Part shown: piece after piece, positions 17,079-24,373 of the stretch
Layout of the letters: every line of letters begins with the position of its first letter
How positions within the stretch are numbered: position 1 is the first letter of the stretch
Assembly: GCF_002234405.1 (NCBI RefSeq)
Contig: NZ_NMQT01000152.1
Span: forward strand, 1 to 36,121
Length of the DNA stretch: 36,121 nt
Source of the DNA: Amycolatopsis thailandensis
GTDB taxonomy: Bacteria; Actinomycetota; Actinomycetes; Mycobacteriales; Pseudonocardiaceae
Direction: 5' to 3'
Translations under genes and position numbers: made by a program
The notes under the pieces: model-generated
The model's input: the letters and a program-made list of their open reading frames with translations, nothing else
The model's database searches: none
Told to the model about the DNA's origin: nothing

Positions 17079-17129
17079 CTCGGAGTTCCCCTTCGCGTTC
17101 GGTCTGCGGCGTCCTGATCAGACTAGGGG

Positions 17130-17885
17130 TCAGCGGGTGGTGTAGCCGCCGTTCGGGAACAGGGTCTGGCCGGTGAACCAGGCGCCGTCGGTGGCCAGGA
17201 AGCGGATGATCGGCACGATGTCCTCGATTTCGGTGAGTCGTCCGCCCTTGGCCTGCGACTTGTGGAATTCGACCCGCTCGGGGGTTTCCTGCGGGTAGAA
17301 GAACGGGGTGTCCATCGGGCCGGGGGCGACGACGTTGACCGAGATGCCGCGGTCGGCGAACTCCTTGGCGGCGGCCCTGGTGAAGTGCTCCAGCGGGGCT
17401 TTGCCGCCGGCGTAGGTGGAGTAGCCGTCGGTGAAGGCCGCCAGGAGCGAGGTGCCGAGGCTGATGATCTTGCCGTTGTCGGACAGGCGTCGTCCGGCTT
17501 CCTGGATGAAGAAGTAGGCGGCTTTGGCGTTGACCGCGAACATGCGGTCGTAGTCCTCTTCGGTGGTTTCGAGGATCGGCTTGCGCAGGACCATGCCGGT
17601 GGTGTTGACCGCGATGTCGGCGCCGCCGAAAGTGTCGACGGCGGTGTCGAAGAGGCGGCGGACGTCGGCGACCCGGGTGAGGTCGCCTTGGACGGCGATG
17701 GCTTCGGAGCCCGCGTTACGGACGGCCTCGACGGTCTTCTCGGCGTCGGCCGCGGAGGCGTCTCCGTGGTAGTGGACGACGATCTTGGCGCCGGCCTGGC
17801 CGAGGGTGGCGGACAGGAGTCCGCCGAGGTTCTTCGCGCCGCCGGCGATGACCGCGACCGTGCCGTTCAGGTTCTGTTCGCTCAT
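17130..17885 (-). CDS. SDR family oxidoreductase
   Basis: A 251-residue short-chain dehydrogenase/reductase. The cofactor motif reads AGGAKNLGG (about 14-22) in place of TGxxxGxG, the NNAG motif is replaced by NTTG (94-97), and the catalytic residues are S142/S146 region, Y158 and K162 in YAGGK. The C-terminal FTGQTLFPNGGY is typical. The deviations fit the FabG-like branch with altered cofactor loop. The ATG at 17885 is preferred over the open frame extending to 18029 because the Rossmann strand begins at residue 8. It is followed by the LysR gene and diverges from the membrane glycosyltransferase. Confidence 0.88.
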   Translation of the reverse strand: MSEQNLNGTVAVIAGGAKNLGGLLSATLGQAGAKIVVHYHGDASAADAEKTVEAVRNAGSEAIAVQGDLTRVADVRRLFDTAVDTFGGADIAVNTTGMVLRKPILETTEEDYDRMFAVNAKAAYFFIQEAGRRLSDNGKIISLGTSLLAAFTDGYSTYAGGKAPLEHFTRAAAKEFADRGISVNVVAPGPMDTPFFYPQETPERVEFHKSQAKGGRLTEIEDIVPIIRFLATDGAWFTGQTLFPNGGYTTR

Positions 17886-17917
17886 GTTCCCGACGGTAGG
17901 AGCCGGGGGTGCCGCCT

Positions 17918-17968
17918 GGGAAACACAAGATCGAGGTGGGGTCACAAGCCCGGTTTGTGGCGTTTCCC
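17918..17968. promoter_or_regulatory. Nested inverted repeats in divergent promoter
   Basis: GGGAAAC (17918-17924) pairs with GTTTCCC (17962-17968). Inside lies CACAA (17943-17947) opposite TTGTG (17955-17959). The region separates the SDR and mannosyltransferase starts and is a plausible LysR binding site; this is inference only. Confidence 0.4.
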
Positions 17969-18021
17969 ACGTCCTCCGGTGTGCGATTCTTCGGAATCGA
18001 ACGGCGAGATGACCTCGCATT

Positions 18022-19257
18022 GTGGACACTCTGAGCGTGCTCCGTGAAGTCGACGACCTCGATCAGACCGCTGTTCCCGAGACGGCGCCCCGGCAGGGGC
18101 GTCCGGCGCGTGTGACCGAGAGAGCCCTCGACAGGCTGGCGCGGTCGCCCTATCCGAGGGCGATCCTGCTCTACCTGGTGATCCGTACGGCGAGTGTCCA
18201 GTTGCTCGATCTGCTGGCCGCCCGGCGTGGTGCGACGCTGGCCGATCGGCTGACCGCGTGGGACGGGCAGTGGTACCTGCGGCTGGCGGTGCACGGGTAC
18301 GCCGATCTGCCGGGGACCCTGGACGCGGCGAGGCAGCCCTACTCGGACGCGCCGATGGCGTTCTTCCCGCTGTATCCGAAGCTGGTCGGTGCGGTGATGT
18401 GGCTCGGGTTCGACGTCGTCACGGCGGCGCTGGCGGTGTCGGTGCTGGGTGGTCTGGTGCTGGCGTGCGGGTTGATCCGGATCGGGCGGGCGGTGTCGCC
18501 GGAGCGAGGTGATCGGACCGGGTTGCTGCTGGTGGCGTTGTGGGCCGGGGCGCCGATGGCGATCGTGTTCTCGATGGCCTACACGGAGGCGGTGTTCTGC
18601 GCGTTCGCGGTGTGGGCGCTGGTGGGTGTGCTTGAGCGGCGCTGGTTGCTGGCCGGGTTGTGCGCGTTCGGGGCGGGGTTGTCGAGGTCGACGGCGGTGG
18701 TGCTGGTCGCGGTGGTGGTCGTCGCGGCGTTGATCGCGGTCTTCCGGCGTACCGACAAGCGCTGGTGGGCGTTGGTGGGTGCGGTGATCGCGCCGCTCGG
18801 GGTGGTGGGGTACCTGGGGTTCGTCGCGTACCGGACGGGGAGCTGGACCGGGTGGCAGGACATCGAGCTGCGGGGCTGGAACACCGAGTTCGACTTCGGG
18901 GTGGAGACCGCGGATTCGGTGCTGACGCGGTTGACGGGTGACGAGTCGGTGTTCAGCACGCTGACGGTGCTGTTGCTGCTGGGGGCGGTGGCGCTGGCCG
19001 TCGTGGCGGTGTTCGTCCGGGTGCCGTGGCCGTTGACGCTGTACGGCGCCGGGGTGTTGTTGCTGGCGATCGGCACGCGGGGGCTGCCGGACGCGAAAAT
19101 CCGGTTCATCCTGCCGGCTTTCCCCGTGTTGATCCCGATCGCGATCGGGTTGTCGAAGCGGCGGACGGCGACAGCTGTGGCGGCCGCGGCGGCGTGGGTG
19201 GTGCTGGGTGCGTGGTTTTCGGCGCATGCGCTGACGGCGTGGCGGTACGCGATCTAG
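18022..19257 (+). CDS. Membrane mannosyltransferase-like protein (PIG-V/Gpi18-like GT-C)
   Basis: A 411-residue integral membrane protein. A cytoplasmic N-terminal tail of about 45 residues precedes some nine to ten hydrophobic segments. The loop after the first segment holds LTAWDGQWYLRLAVHGY, matching the W-D-x-x-W/H-Y signature of PIG-V-related dolichol/polyprenyl-phosphate-mannose transferases. DAPMAFFPLYPKLV and the C-terminal RFILPAFPVLIPIA also fit. It probably mannosylates a lipid or protein on the outer face of the membrane. The start is GTG 18022, with only a weak GAGATGA upstream. It overlaps the CGNR gene tail-to-tail by 4 bp. Confidence 0.85.
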   Translation: MDTLSVLREVDDLDQTAVPETAPRQGRPARVTERALDRLARSPYPRAILLYLVIRTASVQLLDLLAARRGATLADRLTAWDGQWYLRLAVHGYADLPGTLDAARQPYSDAPMAFFPLYPKLVGAVMWLGFDVVTAALAVSVLGGLVLACGLIRIGRAVSPERGDRTGLLLVALWAGAPMAIVFSMAYTEAVFCAFAVWALVGVLERRWLLAGLCAFGAGLSRSTAVVLVAVVVVAALIAVFRRTDKRWWALVGAVIAPLGVVGYLGFVAYRTGSWTGWQDIELRGWNTEFDFGVETADSVLTRLTGDESVFSTLTVLLLLGAVALAVVAVFVRVPWPLTLYGAGVLLLAIGTRGLPDAKIRFILPAFPVLIPIAIGLSKRRTATAVAAAAAWVVLGAWFSAHALTAWRYAI

Positions 19258-19766
19258 CTCGCTTGGCGAGTGCGGTGGTCGGCGACGTGGACCCTGGTGG
19301 CGCAGCGGGTGGAGCAGAACCGGCGGCGTCCGTTGCGGGAGACGTCGACGTAGACGGTTTCGCAGCCTTCGCGTGAGCAGACGCCGAAGCGGTCCGGGGC
19401 GTCGCAGACGAGGTGTGCGAGTCCTCCCGCGGTGTAGGCCCGGATCCGGGGGACCGTGCCGGCCTGGGCGTCGACGTAGTGCAGGTGGGGTGCCTTGCCG
19501 TCGTGGGTGGAGATGTAGGGCTTGGACGCGGAGTCGTGGAGCAGCGCGTTGACGAGGTCGACGCGGGCGGCGGGTTCCGCTTCGAAGACGTGCCGGAGCC
19601 GGGTGGTCCAGGCGCTGATCTCGGTGGCTTCGTGGGCCTCTACGGCGGGGACGGTCATGCGGTCTTTGAAGATCGCGGTCAGGGTGGCTGGGTCGGCGGT
19701 GTCGGCGAGGTTGATCAGGTCGGCGGCGATCTGCGCCGCGGCGCCGCCGTAAGGGTTGAAGTGCAT
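19254..19766 (-). CDS. CGNR zinc finger (ABATE-domain) regulator
   Basis: A 170-residue protein. The N-terminal ABATE domain begins HFNPYGGAAAQIAADLINLAD, and the C-terminal CGNR zinc finger reads CSREGCETVYVDVSRNGRRRFCSTRC without break (given here as positions, Cys pairs about 15 residues apart with the S-R-N-G-R-R-R-F-C core). Such proteins are presumed transcription factors. The ATG at 19766 fits the family N-terminus; the upstream ATG at 19793 is unlikely. The divergent zinc-ribbon gene begins only 25 bp away, so their promoters must overlap and the transcripts may be nearly leaderless. Confidence 0.88.
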   Translation of the reverse strand: MHFNPYGGAAAQIAADLINLADTADPATLTAIFKDRMTVPAVEAHEATEISAWTTRLRHVFEAEPAARVDLVNALLHDSASKPYISTHDGKAPHLHYVDAQAGTVPRIRAYTAGGLAHLVCDAPDRFGVCSREGCETVYVDVSRNGRRRFCSTRCATRVHVADHRTRQAS

Positions 19767-19791
19767 TGAATCATTACAGCACGATCGGGGC

Positions 19792-19983
19792 ATGGAATCG
19801 AACCTGTGCCCGCGGTGCGGCTGGCCGACGGCGGAACTGCCCGGAAGCGCGACGGACTCCCACCGGGTCTCTCAGGGGAGACTGGAGTACATCCGGTGTC
19901 TGTGCGGGAGCTGGCTCGCCCGGGTCGACGGCGTGGTTATCGGCGCGACGAAGTCCCAGACGGGTCAGGCGAATGTCGCGTAG
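19792..19983 (+). CDS. Small zinc-ribbon-like protein
   Basis: A 63-residue protein with two Cys knuckles, CPRCG near residue 6 and CLCG near residue 36, a spacing that suits a single zinc ribbon. Between them is DSHRVSQGRLEYIRC. Codon use is consistent with coding. It diverges from the CGNR gene with a 25-bp gap. The function is unknown; it could bind nucleic acid or be a partner of the CGNR regulator. Confidence 0.7.
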   Translation: MESNLCPRCGWPTAELPGSATDSHRVSQGRLEYIRCLCGSWLARVDGVVIGATKSQTGQANVA

Positions 19984-20273
19984 CTGACCTTGGAGTGCGC
20001 CCTTCGGCGGCTGTCGGTTCAATCGATCAGGCTGGATCGCGGCGCCTGATTTGGGTGCTTTGCGTAGTCTTGCGAGCGGGTCGTGAGTGGTGCCGGGGTT
20101 CTATTTATATGGTAAGTCGAAATGGTGTGGCCGATCTTGTCGAGCAGGCCTTCTTCGCTGCCTTGAGGGCAGGGTTCGGACTGGCAGGCGGGCCGGTCGC
20201 GGCCAGAGTGTCCACATGGGATGGTTAGCGGCGATTGGGTGTCCGATTTGTGTTTATATGGGCTGTTCTGCGT

Positions 20274-20325
20274 GGGGTCGTGAGTGATAAAGAGGGTTCT
20301 AACCCTCTTTATCACTCACGACCCC
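20274..20325. repeat. Perfect 25-bp inverted repeat (GTCGTGAGTG family)
   Basis: The left arm 20274-20298 and the right arm 20301-20325 are exact reverse complements separated by 2 nt. The arm starts GGGGTCGTGAGTGATAAAG. A related unpaired copy GGGTCGTGAGTGG lies at 20078-20090, and relatives occur at 31361 and 33176. It lies in the 766-bp gene-poor stretch 19984-20749 and may act as a bidirectional terminator insulating the downstream P450 locus. Confidence 0.75.
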
Positions 20326-20673
20326 GTCGCGAAGCCACGCAAAGTGCCCAAAACGGGCGTTCCGGCTGGAAGTTGTGTCTCTTGTGGACGGTCGAGGTTG
20401 CGTTCCGCTCCCGCGGGCCAGTTCAGGGCCGGCCGCCGAAGGCCCTGCCCGGCAGGAGACTCGATCACGCCTGCCCCTCAAGCCCCGAAACGCCACTTGC
20501 GACCCCATTGGCCAGGGCGGCCAGGGCGGCCAAGCGCGCGACCTGCGGCGACCGCCACCGGTGGCGATCAGAACCTGCTCAAGATCAACTTCGGCTCCGT
20601 GGCATCGGGGCAGGTCCGGCTCTGACGGACGGCGTGTGAAGTCGATTGTCCGGAACCCCGTCCTGCTCCGCTA

Positions 20674-20701
20674 TTGACAAGATCATAATCCGCCCAATAC
20701 T
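20674..20701 (+). promoter_or_regulatory. Promoter of the RiPP precursor gene
   Basis: TTGACA (20674-20679) and AATACT (20696-20701) with a 16-nt spacer lie in a locally AT-rich patch. The precursor ATG is 48 nt downstream. A consensus -35 is rare in this GC-rich window. Confidence 0.65.
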
Positions 20702-20749
20702 TTCTCGTTCGTCACGTTGATGACGAACTGGGGATTGGGGGTAAGTGCG

Positions 20750-20839
20750 ATGAAGGCTGTTCGTTTCTTCACGCGTTCGATGCTGCGCAGCATTCGCAGC
20801 AAGGAGTCAGGCTGGGTCATCTACTACATGGATTACTGA
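20750..20839 (+). CDS. Putative P450-modified RiPP precursor peptide
   Basis: A 29-codon gene encoding a basic leader (MKAVRFFTRSMLRSIRSKES, residues 1-20) and a short aromatic C-terminus GWVIYYMDY ending at the stop. W22, Y25, Y26 and Y29 form two W/Y-x-x-Y units. GGGGG lies 8 nt upstream of the ATG and a strong promoter precedes it. A hairpin and a cytochrome P450 gene follow. Short basic leaders with an aromatic core at the extreme C-terminus beside a lone P450 are the hallmark of tryptorubin-type atropopeptides and of cittilin and biarylitide systems. I do not recognise this core. The gene is shorter than common ORF cut-offs and easily missed. Confidence 0.8.
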   Translation: MKAVRFFTRSMLRSIRSKESGWVIYYMDY

Positions 20840-20855
20840 GCCTGAAGTGTTTTCC

Positions 20856-20891
20856 GGTTGCGGCGGCGATCTCGGGATCGCCGCCGCAACC
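20856..20891 (+). terminator. Attenuator-like hairpin between precursor and P450
   Basis: GGTTGCGGCGGCGAT (20856-20870) and ATCGCCGCCGCAACC (20877-20891) form a perfect 15-bp stem with a 6-nt loop, followed by TCTTGTTCT. It starts 16 nt after the precursor stop and ends 18 nt before the P450 ATG. A leaky terminator or 3' stabiliser would give more peptide than enzyme transcript. Confidence 0.7.
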
Positions 20892-20909
20892 TCTTGTTCT
20901 GGGGGAACA

Positions 20910-22064
20910 ATGCACACCATCGTCGACGGCGTGCCGGGCGGTCTGATGGCCGATCCGCTGCGCCATCTCCTGACGTGGGACCGGGCGGGCAAGCCGCCGG
21001 TCGTCCTGTTCGAGCCGGGTCGCTACCTGGTGTCCGACGCGGAGATCGTCCGTACGGTCCTCGCGAGCACGACCGAGCCTTTCGAGGCCCGCGCCGCCAC
21101 GCTGGGGGCGGTCTCGGACTGGATCCCGGGTTCGGAGAAGAGCCGCCCGGTGAACGCCGCCATCGCGCGGGAGCTGGACACCGTGTTGCGTTCGCTGCCG
21201 CAGGAGCGGATCGCGGAGGAACTGCGGTCCGCGATGGCTGGCGAGGACTGGCCCTCGGCGGTCTCGGGCCTCTACCTGCGGTTGTTCGGCGATCGGCTGC
21301 TGCCCGATCTCTCACCGTCGGCACGCAAGGCGCTGCATCGCGCGCTGTCGTTCTCGAACCGGCGTGACCGGGACAAATCCGCCGTACTCACGCTTCGTCG
21401 TCGGATCGCGCACAGCCGGGCGGAGGCCGCGCTCTACCGCTGGGCGTCCAACAGGGACGGTGACGCCGGATTTCAGAAGGCCGTCCACGACGCGGTCGGA
21501 TCGATGGACGATGTCGCACTGGTCCTGCACGGCCTGATCGGGGCCTTGTGCCGGGCGACCGCGATGGTGCTCGCCTGGTGCGTGCTGCTCGACAGCGGCT
21601 GGCGCACCGGGATGCCCGTCGGCACGACGCTGACCAGGGGAAAGTCGTCCGCTCCGGTGGAGAACCGGGTCCGCGAGGCGCTGCGATTGTGGCCGACGGC
21701 GTGGTTGATGTCCCGGAAGGTCACGAGCCCGATCGAGGTCGGCGGGGTGGCGTTGTCACCGGGCGAACGGCTCTTTCTGTGCACTTTTCTCCTGCATCGT
21801 GACCCGCGAGTGTGGAATGACGCCGACGAGTACCTCCCCGCACGCTGGGAAAACCCGCCGGAGGGATATAAAGCCGTCTATCTTCCGTATGGTTTCGGGG
21901 CGGCGGCCTGTGTCGGTTCGCGTTTCGTGAGTCAGGCGACGGCGCGGGTTCTGGAATGCTGGAGTGAATTGCCGGCCGCGGCAATCGAGCTGCGGAAAGA
22001 GAATCCGGTGATGGGGCCTATTCTGGCCCCACCGGAATTCCGTTTCGCCGGGGCTCAGGTGTAG
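20910..22064 (+). CDS. Cytochrome P450, probable RiPP-modifying
   Basis: A 384-residue P450. The K-helix E-x-x-R is E256-R259 in VREALRLWP, followed by the region EYLPARW and the haem loop YGFGAAACVG with ligand C334. The expected I-helix A/G-G-x-D/E-T-T is not conserved (GALCRATAM instead), as may occur in P450s that perform phenol or indole coupling. I chose ATG 20910, which has GGGGGA just upstream; the frame extends upstream to 20847 through the hairpin and is unlikely. Together with the 29-residue peptide gene it forms a two-gene cluster, and its predicted role is to join the Trp/Tyr side chains of the core. It overlaps the deaminase gene tail-to-tail by 10 bp. Confidence 0.87.
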   Translation: MHTIVDGVPGGLMADPLRHLLTWDRAGKPPVVLFEPGRYLVSDAEIVRTVLASTTEPFEARAATLGAVSDWIPGSEKSRPVNAAIARELDTVLRSLPQERIAEELRSAMAGEDWPSAVSGLYLRLFGDRLLPDLSPSARKALHRALSFSNRRDRDKSAVLTLRRRIAHSRAEAALYRWASNRDGDAGFQKAVHDAVGSMDDVALVLHGLIGALCRATAMVLAWCVLLDSGWRTGMPVGTTLTRGKSSAPVENRVREALRLWPTAWLMSRKVTSPIEVGGVALSPGERLFLCTFLLHRDPRVWNDADEYLPARWENPPEGYKAVYLPYGFGAAACVGSRFVSQATARVLECWSELPAAAIELRKENPVMGPILAPPEFRFAGAQV

Positions 22065-22480
22065 TACCCGGCCACCGGGACGCGGGCCTCGTCGTACAAG
22101 GCGGGGCCCTCCAGCCGTACGCCGGGACCGGTCGCGGGCGGCTTGAGCGCGGTGACCTGTTCGCCGGACAGGGCGAAAACGACCCGCCCCAGGCCGGAGC
22201 GTTCGATGGCGCCCTGGCACATCCCGCACGGCTGGCAGCTGGTGTACATGGTCGTCTCCGCCGCGGTGGCGGGCTCCAGTTCTCGGGCGGCCCACACGGC
22301 GAGTTTCAGCTCCGGGTGGAAGCTGATGTCCGATTGCGACACCGAGGTGTTGTGGTCCTCGGCCAGCACCGTGCCGTCGGGGCCGACGAGCAGCGAGCCG
22401 AAGGGCGGGTCGCCGTCGGCACGGGACTTGGCGGCGAGCTCGATGGCCCGGCGGAGGAACTTCTCGTCTTCTTCGGTCAT
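22055..22480 (-). CDS. Nucleoside deaminase (cytidine/deoxycytidylate deaminase fold)
   Basis: A 141-residue zinc-dependent deaminase. The zinc site is made of the HPE motif (FHPELKLAVWAA, with Pro in place of the common Ala) and CQPCGMC. The N-terminus EKFLRRAIELAAKSRADGDPPFGSLLV fits the GuaD/TadA-like group acting on free bases or nucleosides. The ATG at 22480 follows the F420-type oxidoreductase stop by 4 bp, so both are in one operon; a longer frame to 22585 overlaps that gene and is rejected. The substrate is unknown. Confidence 0.88.
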   Translation of the reverse strand: MTEEDEKFLRRAIELAAKSRADGDPPFGSLLVGPDGTVLAEDHNTSVSQSDISFHPELKLAVWAARELEPATAAETTMYTSCQPCGMCQGAIERSGLGRVVFALSGEQVTALKPPATGPGVRLEGPALYDEARVPVAGYYT

Positions 22481-22484
22481 GGGT

Positions 22485-23348
22485 TCAGTCCTGTTCGGTT
22501 CGGTATCGGCCCAGTTCCCAGTGGGCGGCGACGGTCGCCAAAGCCTGCCACGCGGACTCCGGTCGCAGGGTCTCTTCGGGGTCACCGGAGAACGGGTCGA
22601 GCACGACCGTGTCGGCGCCGAGGTGGCGGAGCCGGTCGAGGTCGTCGACGATCTGCTCGATCGTGCCCTGTCCGGCGAGGCGGCCGGGGTCGGTGACCGG
22701 TTTCGCGGTGATGTCCAGCAAGATCCGCGGGGTGAACGCGGGGACCGGCCGCCCCTGGGCGTCGGCGATGGTCTTGACCCTGGTGAGCGCTTCGGTGAGC
22801 CAAGGGAGGGTGGTCCGCAGCGGGTGCCAGGCGTCGCCGACGCGGACGGCGCGGCGGATCCCGGCGTCGCTGTTGCCGCCGACCCAGATCGGGATGTCGC
22901 CGGCGCGGTAGTCGGCGTCGTCCGACCAGGCTGTCCGGACCGCGTCGAGGTGGCCGTCGGTCAGCCGTCCGCGCTTCTCGAACGGGACGTCGAGCGCTTC
23001 GAACTCCTGACGGGCCCAGCCGGACGCGACGCCGAGCACGAGCCGTCCGCCGCTGAGCTGGTTGAGGTTCGCGGCCATGCGGGCGATCAGCAGGGGATGC
23101 CGGTACGGGACGATGAGCACGGTGGTTCCCAGCCGGATCCGGTTCGTCACGCCGGCGAGCCAGGAGAGGGTGGTGAACGGTTCGTAGAACGGCGCCGGGT
23201 ACTGCTCGGCGACGTCGGGGGTGATGGCGACGTGGTCGGACACCATGAGCAGGTCGTAGCCGAGGCCTTCGACCGTGGTGGCCCAGCCGCGGAGGATTCC
23301 GGGGTCGGTTCCCGGTCCGAAATTCGGGACGTTTACACCTATTCGCAC
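22485..23348 (-). CDS. LLM class F420-dependent oxidoreductase
   Basis: A 287-residue luciferase-like TIM-barrel oxidoreductase. RIGVNVPNFGPGTDP at the N-terminus, SDHVAITP, LGTTVLIVPYRHPLLIARMAANL and GRLVLGVASGW are typical of the F420-dependent family, and PIWVGGNSDAGIRRAVRVGDAWHP follows. The GTG start at 23348 gives the usual family N-terminus; no ribosome binding site is visible, so the transcript may be leaderless. It is transcribed together with the deaminase and diverges from the Lrp regulator, which is its likely controller. Confidence 0.9.
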   Translation of the reverse strand: MRIGVNVPNFGPGTDPGILRGWATTVEGLGYDLLMVSDHVAITPDVAEQYPAPFYEPFTTLSWLAGVTNRIRLGTTVLIVPYRHPLLIARMAANLNQLSGGRLVLGVASGWARQEFEALDVPFEKRGRLTDGHLDAVRTAWSDDADYRAGDIPIWVGGNSDAGIRRAVRVGDAWHPLRTTLPWLTEALTRVKTIADAQGRPVPAFTPRILLDITAKPVTDPGRLAGQGTIEQIVDDLDRLRHLGADTVVLDPFSGDPEETLRPESAWQALATVAAHWELGRYRTEQD

Positions 23349-23441
23349 TGGTCAAGGCTATCGGCGCGGCCCGAAGACCGGGAAGAGATCTTTCCCGGCA
23401 TAACGGCCTTCGTGCCGTGGATCTGCCGGTATTCTCGCCGG

Positions 23442-23888
23442 ATGGCCGAGACTCTCGACGCGACGGACTGGGCGATCCTGGTCGAGCTCCAGAAGGACGG
23501 GCGGCTTCCGCTCACGGAGCTGGGGAAGCGGGTCAGCCTGAGCGCGTCGGCGACGACGGAACGGGTCAAGCGGCTGGAGTCGGCCGGGGTGATCACCGGC
23601 TATCGCGCCGAGGTCGATCTGGAGAAGGCCGGGTACGTGGTGCTCGCGGTGGTGCGGCTGAAGTACCCGGGCAGCAAGCACGCGCCGTTGCACAAGCTCC
23701 TGGCGGAGCGGACCGAGATCCTCGAATGCCTCCGGACGACCGGTGACGACTGCTATTCGCTGAAGATCGCGGCGCCGTCGATGGGGCGGCTGGAAGAGAT
23801 CGTCAACGAGCTCGCGCTGTTCGGGAGTACGAACACCAACATCGTCTACAACCAGACGCTGCCTTACCGGGGGCCGCAGGGCCCGTGA
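23442..23888 (+). CDS. Lrp/AsnC family transcriptional regulator
   Basis: A 148-residue regulator. The N-terminal helix-turn-helix is LDATDWAILVELQKDGRLPL with LGKRVSLSASATTERVKRLESAGVI, and a RAM/AsnC ligand domain follows from about residue 63. It diverges from the oxidoreductase-deaminase operon across 93 bp, the standard arrangement for local control. The effector is presumably an amino acid or related metabolite. Confidence 0.92.
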   Translation: MAETLDATDWAILVELQKDGRLPLTELGKRVSLSASATTERVKRLESAGVITGYRAEVDLEKAGYVVLAVVRLKYPGSKHAPLHKLLAERTEILECLRTTGDDCYSLKIAAPSMGRLEEIVNELALFGSTNTNIVYNQTLPYRGPQGP

Positions 23889-23915
23889 CCGGTGCGGTCA
23901 CGGGCCCGTCGAGTG

Positions 23916-24305
23916 TCAGCCCCGGCTCACCGTCTCCCAGAGGCCGGTGACGTTGCCTTCCGGGTCCTTGAAGTAGGCGGAGAAGCCCATGTCGCCGACC
24001 GCGGTCCGCCCGACGAGGGTCGCGCCGCCTTGTTTCTCGATGACCGCGAGCGTGTCGTCAATGCTGTCGACTTCGAGCACGATCACCGGGCCGGACGCGA
24101 CGCTGGACTTCTTGTCCAGCATCCCGCCGTTGATGAAGCCCGGCTCCGCGGGAATCCCGCCGTCGCCGGTCGGCCCCGAGACGACCATCGTGTAGTCGAT
24201 CCCCGGCGGGACGTCGATCTTCCAGCCGAAGACCTCACGGTAGAAGTCGCGTGCGCGTTCGCCGTCCTCGAAGGGGATCTCGAAATGCACGGCCCGTCCG
24301 GTCAT
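23916..24305 (-). CDS. VOC (glyoxalase/bleomycin resistance) family protein
   Basis: A 129-residue protein of the vicinal oxygen chelate fold with two beta-alpha-beta-beta-beta units: VHFEIPFEDGERARDFYREVFGW, then VIVLEVDSIDDTLAVIEKQGG, and the closing FSAYFKDPEGNVTGLWE. Metal-binding His and Glu are near residue 6 and in the final strand. Two ATG codons occur 6 nt apart; the second (24305) has AGGAG at 9 nt and is preferred. It follows the rifampicin-monooxygenase-like gene by 68 bp on the same strand and may share its transcript. Confidence 0.87.
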   Translation of the reverse strand: MTGRAVHFEIPFEDGERARDFYREVFGWKIDVPPGIDYTMVVSGPTGDGGIPAEPGFINGGMLDKKSSVASGPVIVLEVDSIDDTLAVIEKQGGATLVGRTAVGDMGFSAYFKDPEGNVTGLWETVSRG

Positions 24306-24373
24306 GGTCATCAACTCCTGTCGTGGCAACGGGTTCGGAACGCCACCAGCCAATAGCCGGTGAGCCCGGCGCG

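Noticed and set aside
17716..19227. 503-codon minus-strand open frame opposite the mannosyltransferase
   Set aside because: The product is an Arg/Gln/His/Pro-rich stretch with no domain; it is the antisense shadow of a clear membrane protein gene.
20109..20228. 39-codon ORF starting MVSRNGVADLVEQ
   Set aside because: Codon bias is weak, no good ribosome binding site is present and no partner gene is near; considered as a second peptide gene but not supported.
20327..20640. Several overlapping ORFs upstream of the RiPP promoter
   Set aside because: No motif, mixed codon bias and no ribosome binding sites; the stretch looks non-coding.
22143..23888. 581-codon plus-strand frame that includes the Lrp gene as its end
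   Set aside because: Only the last 148 codons look like a protein family; the rest is antisense to the oxidoreductase and deaminase.
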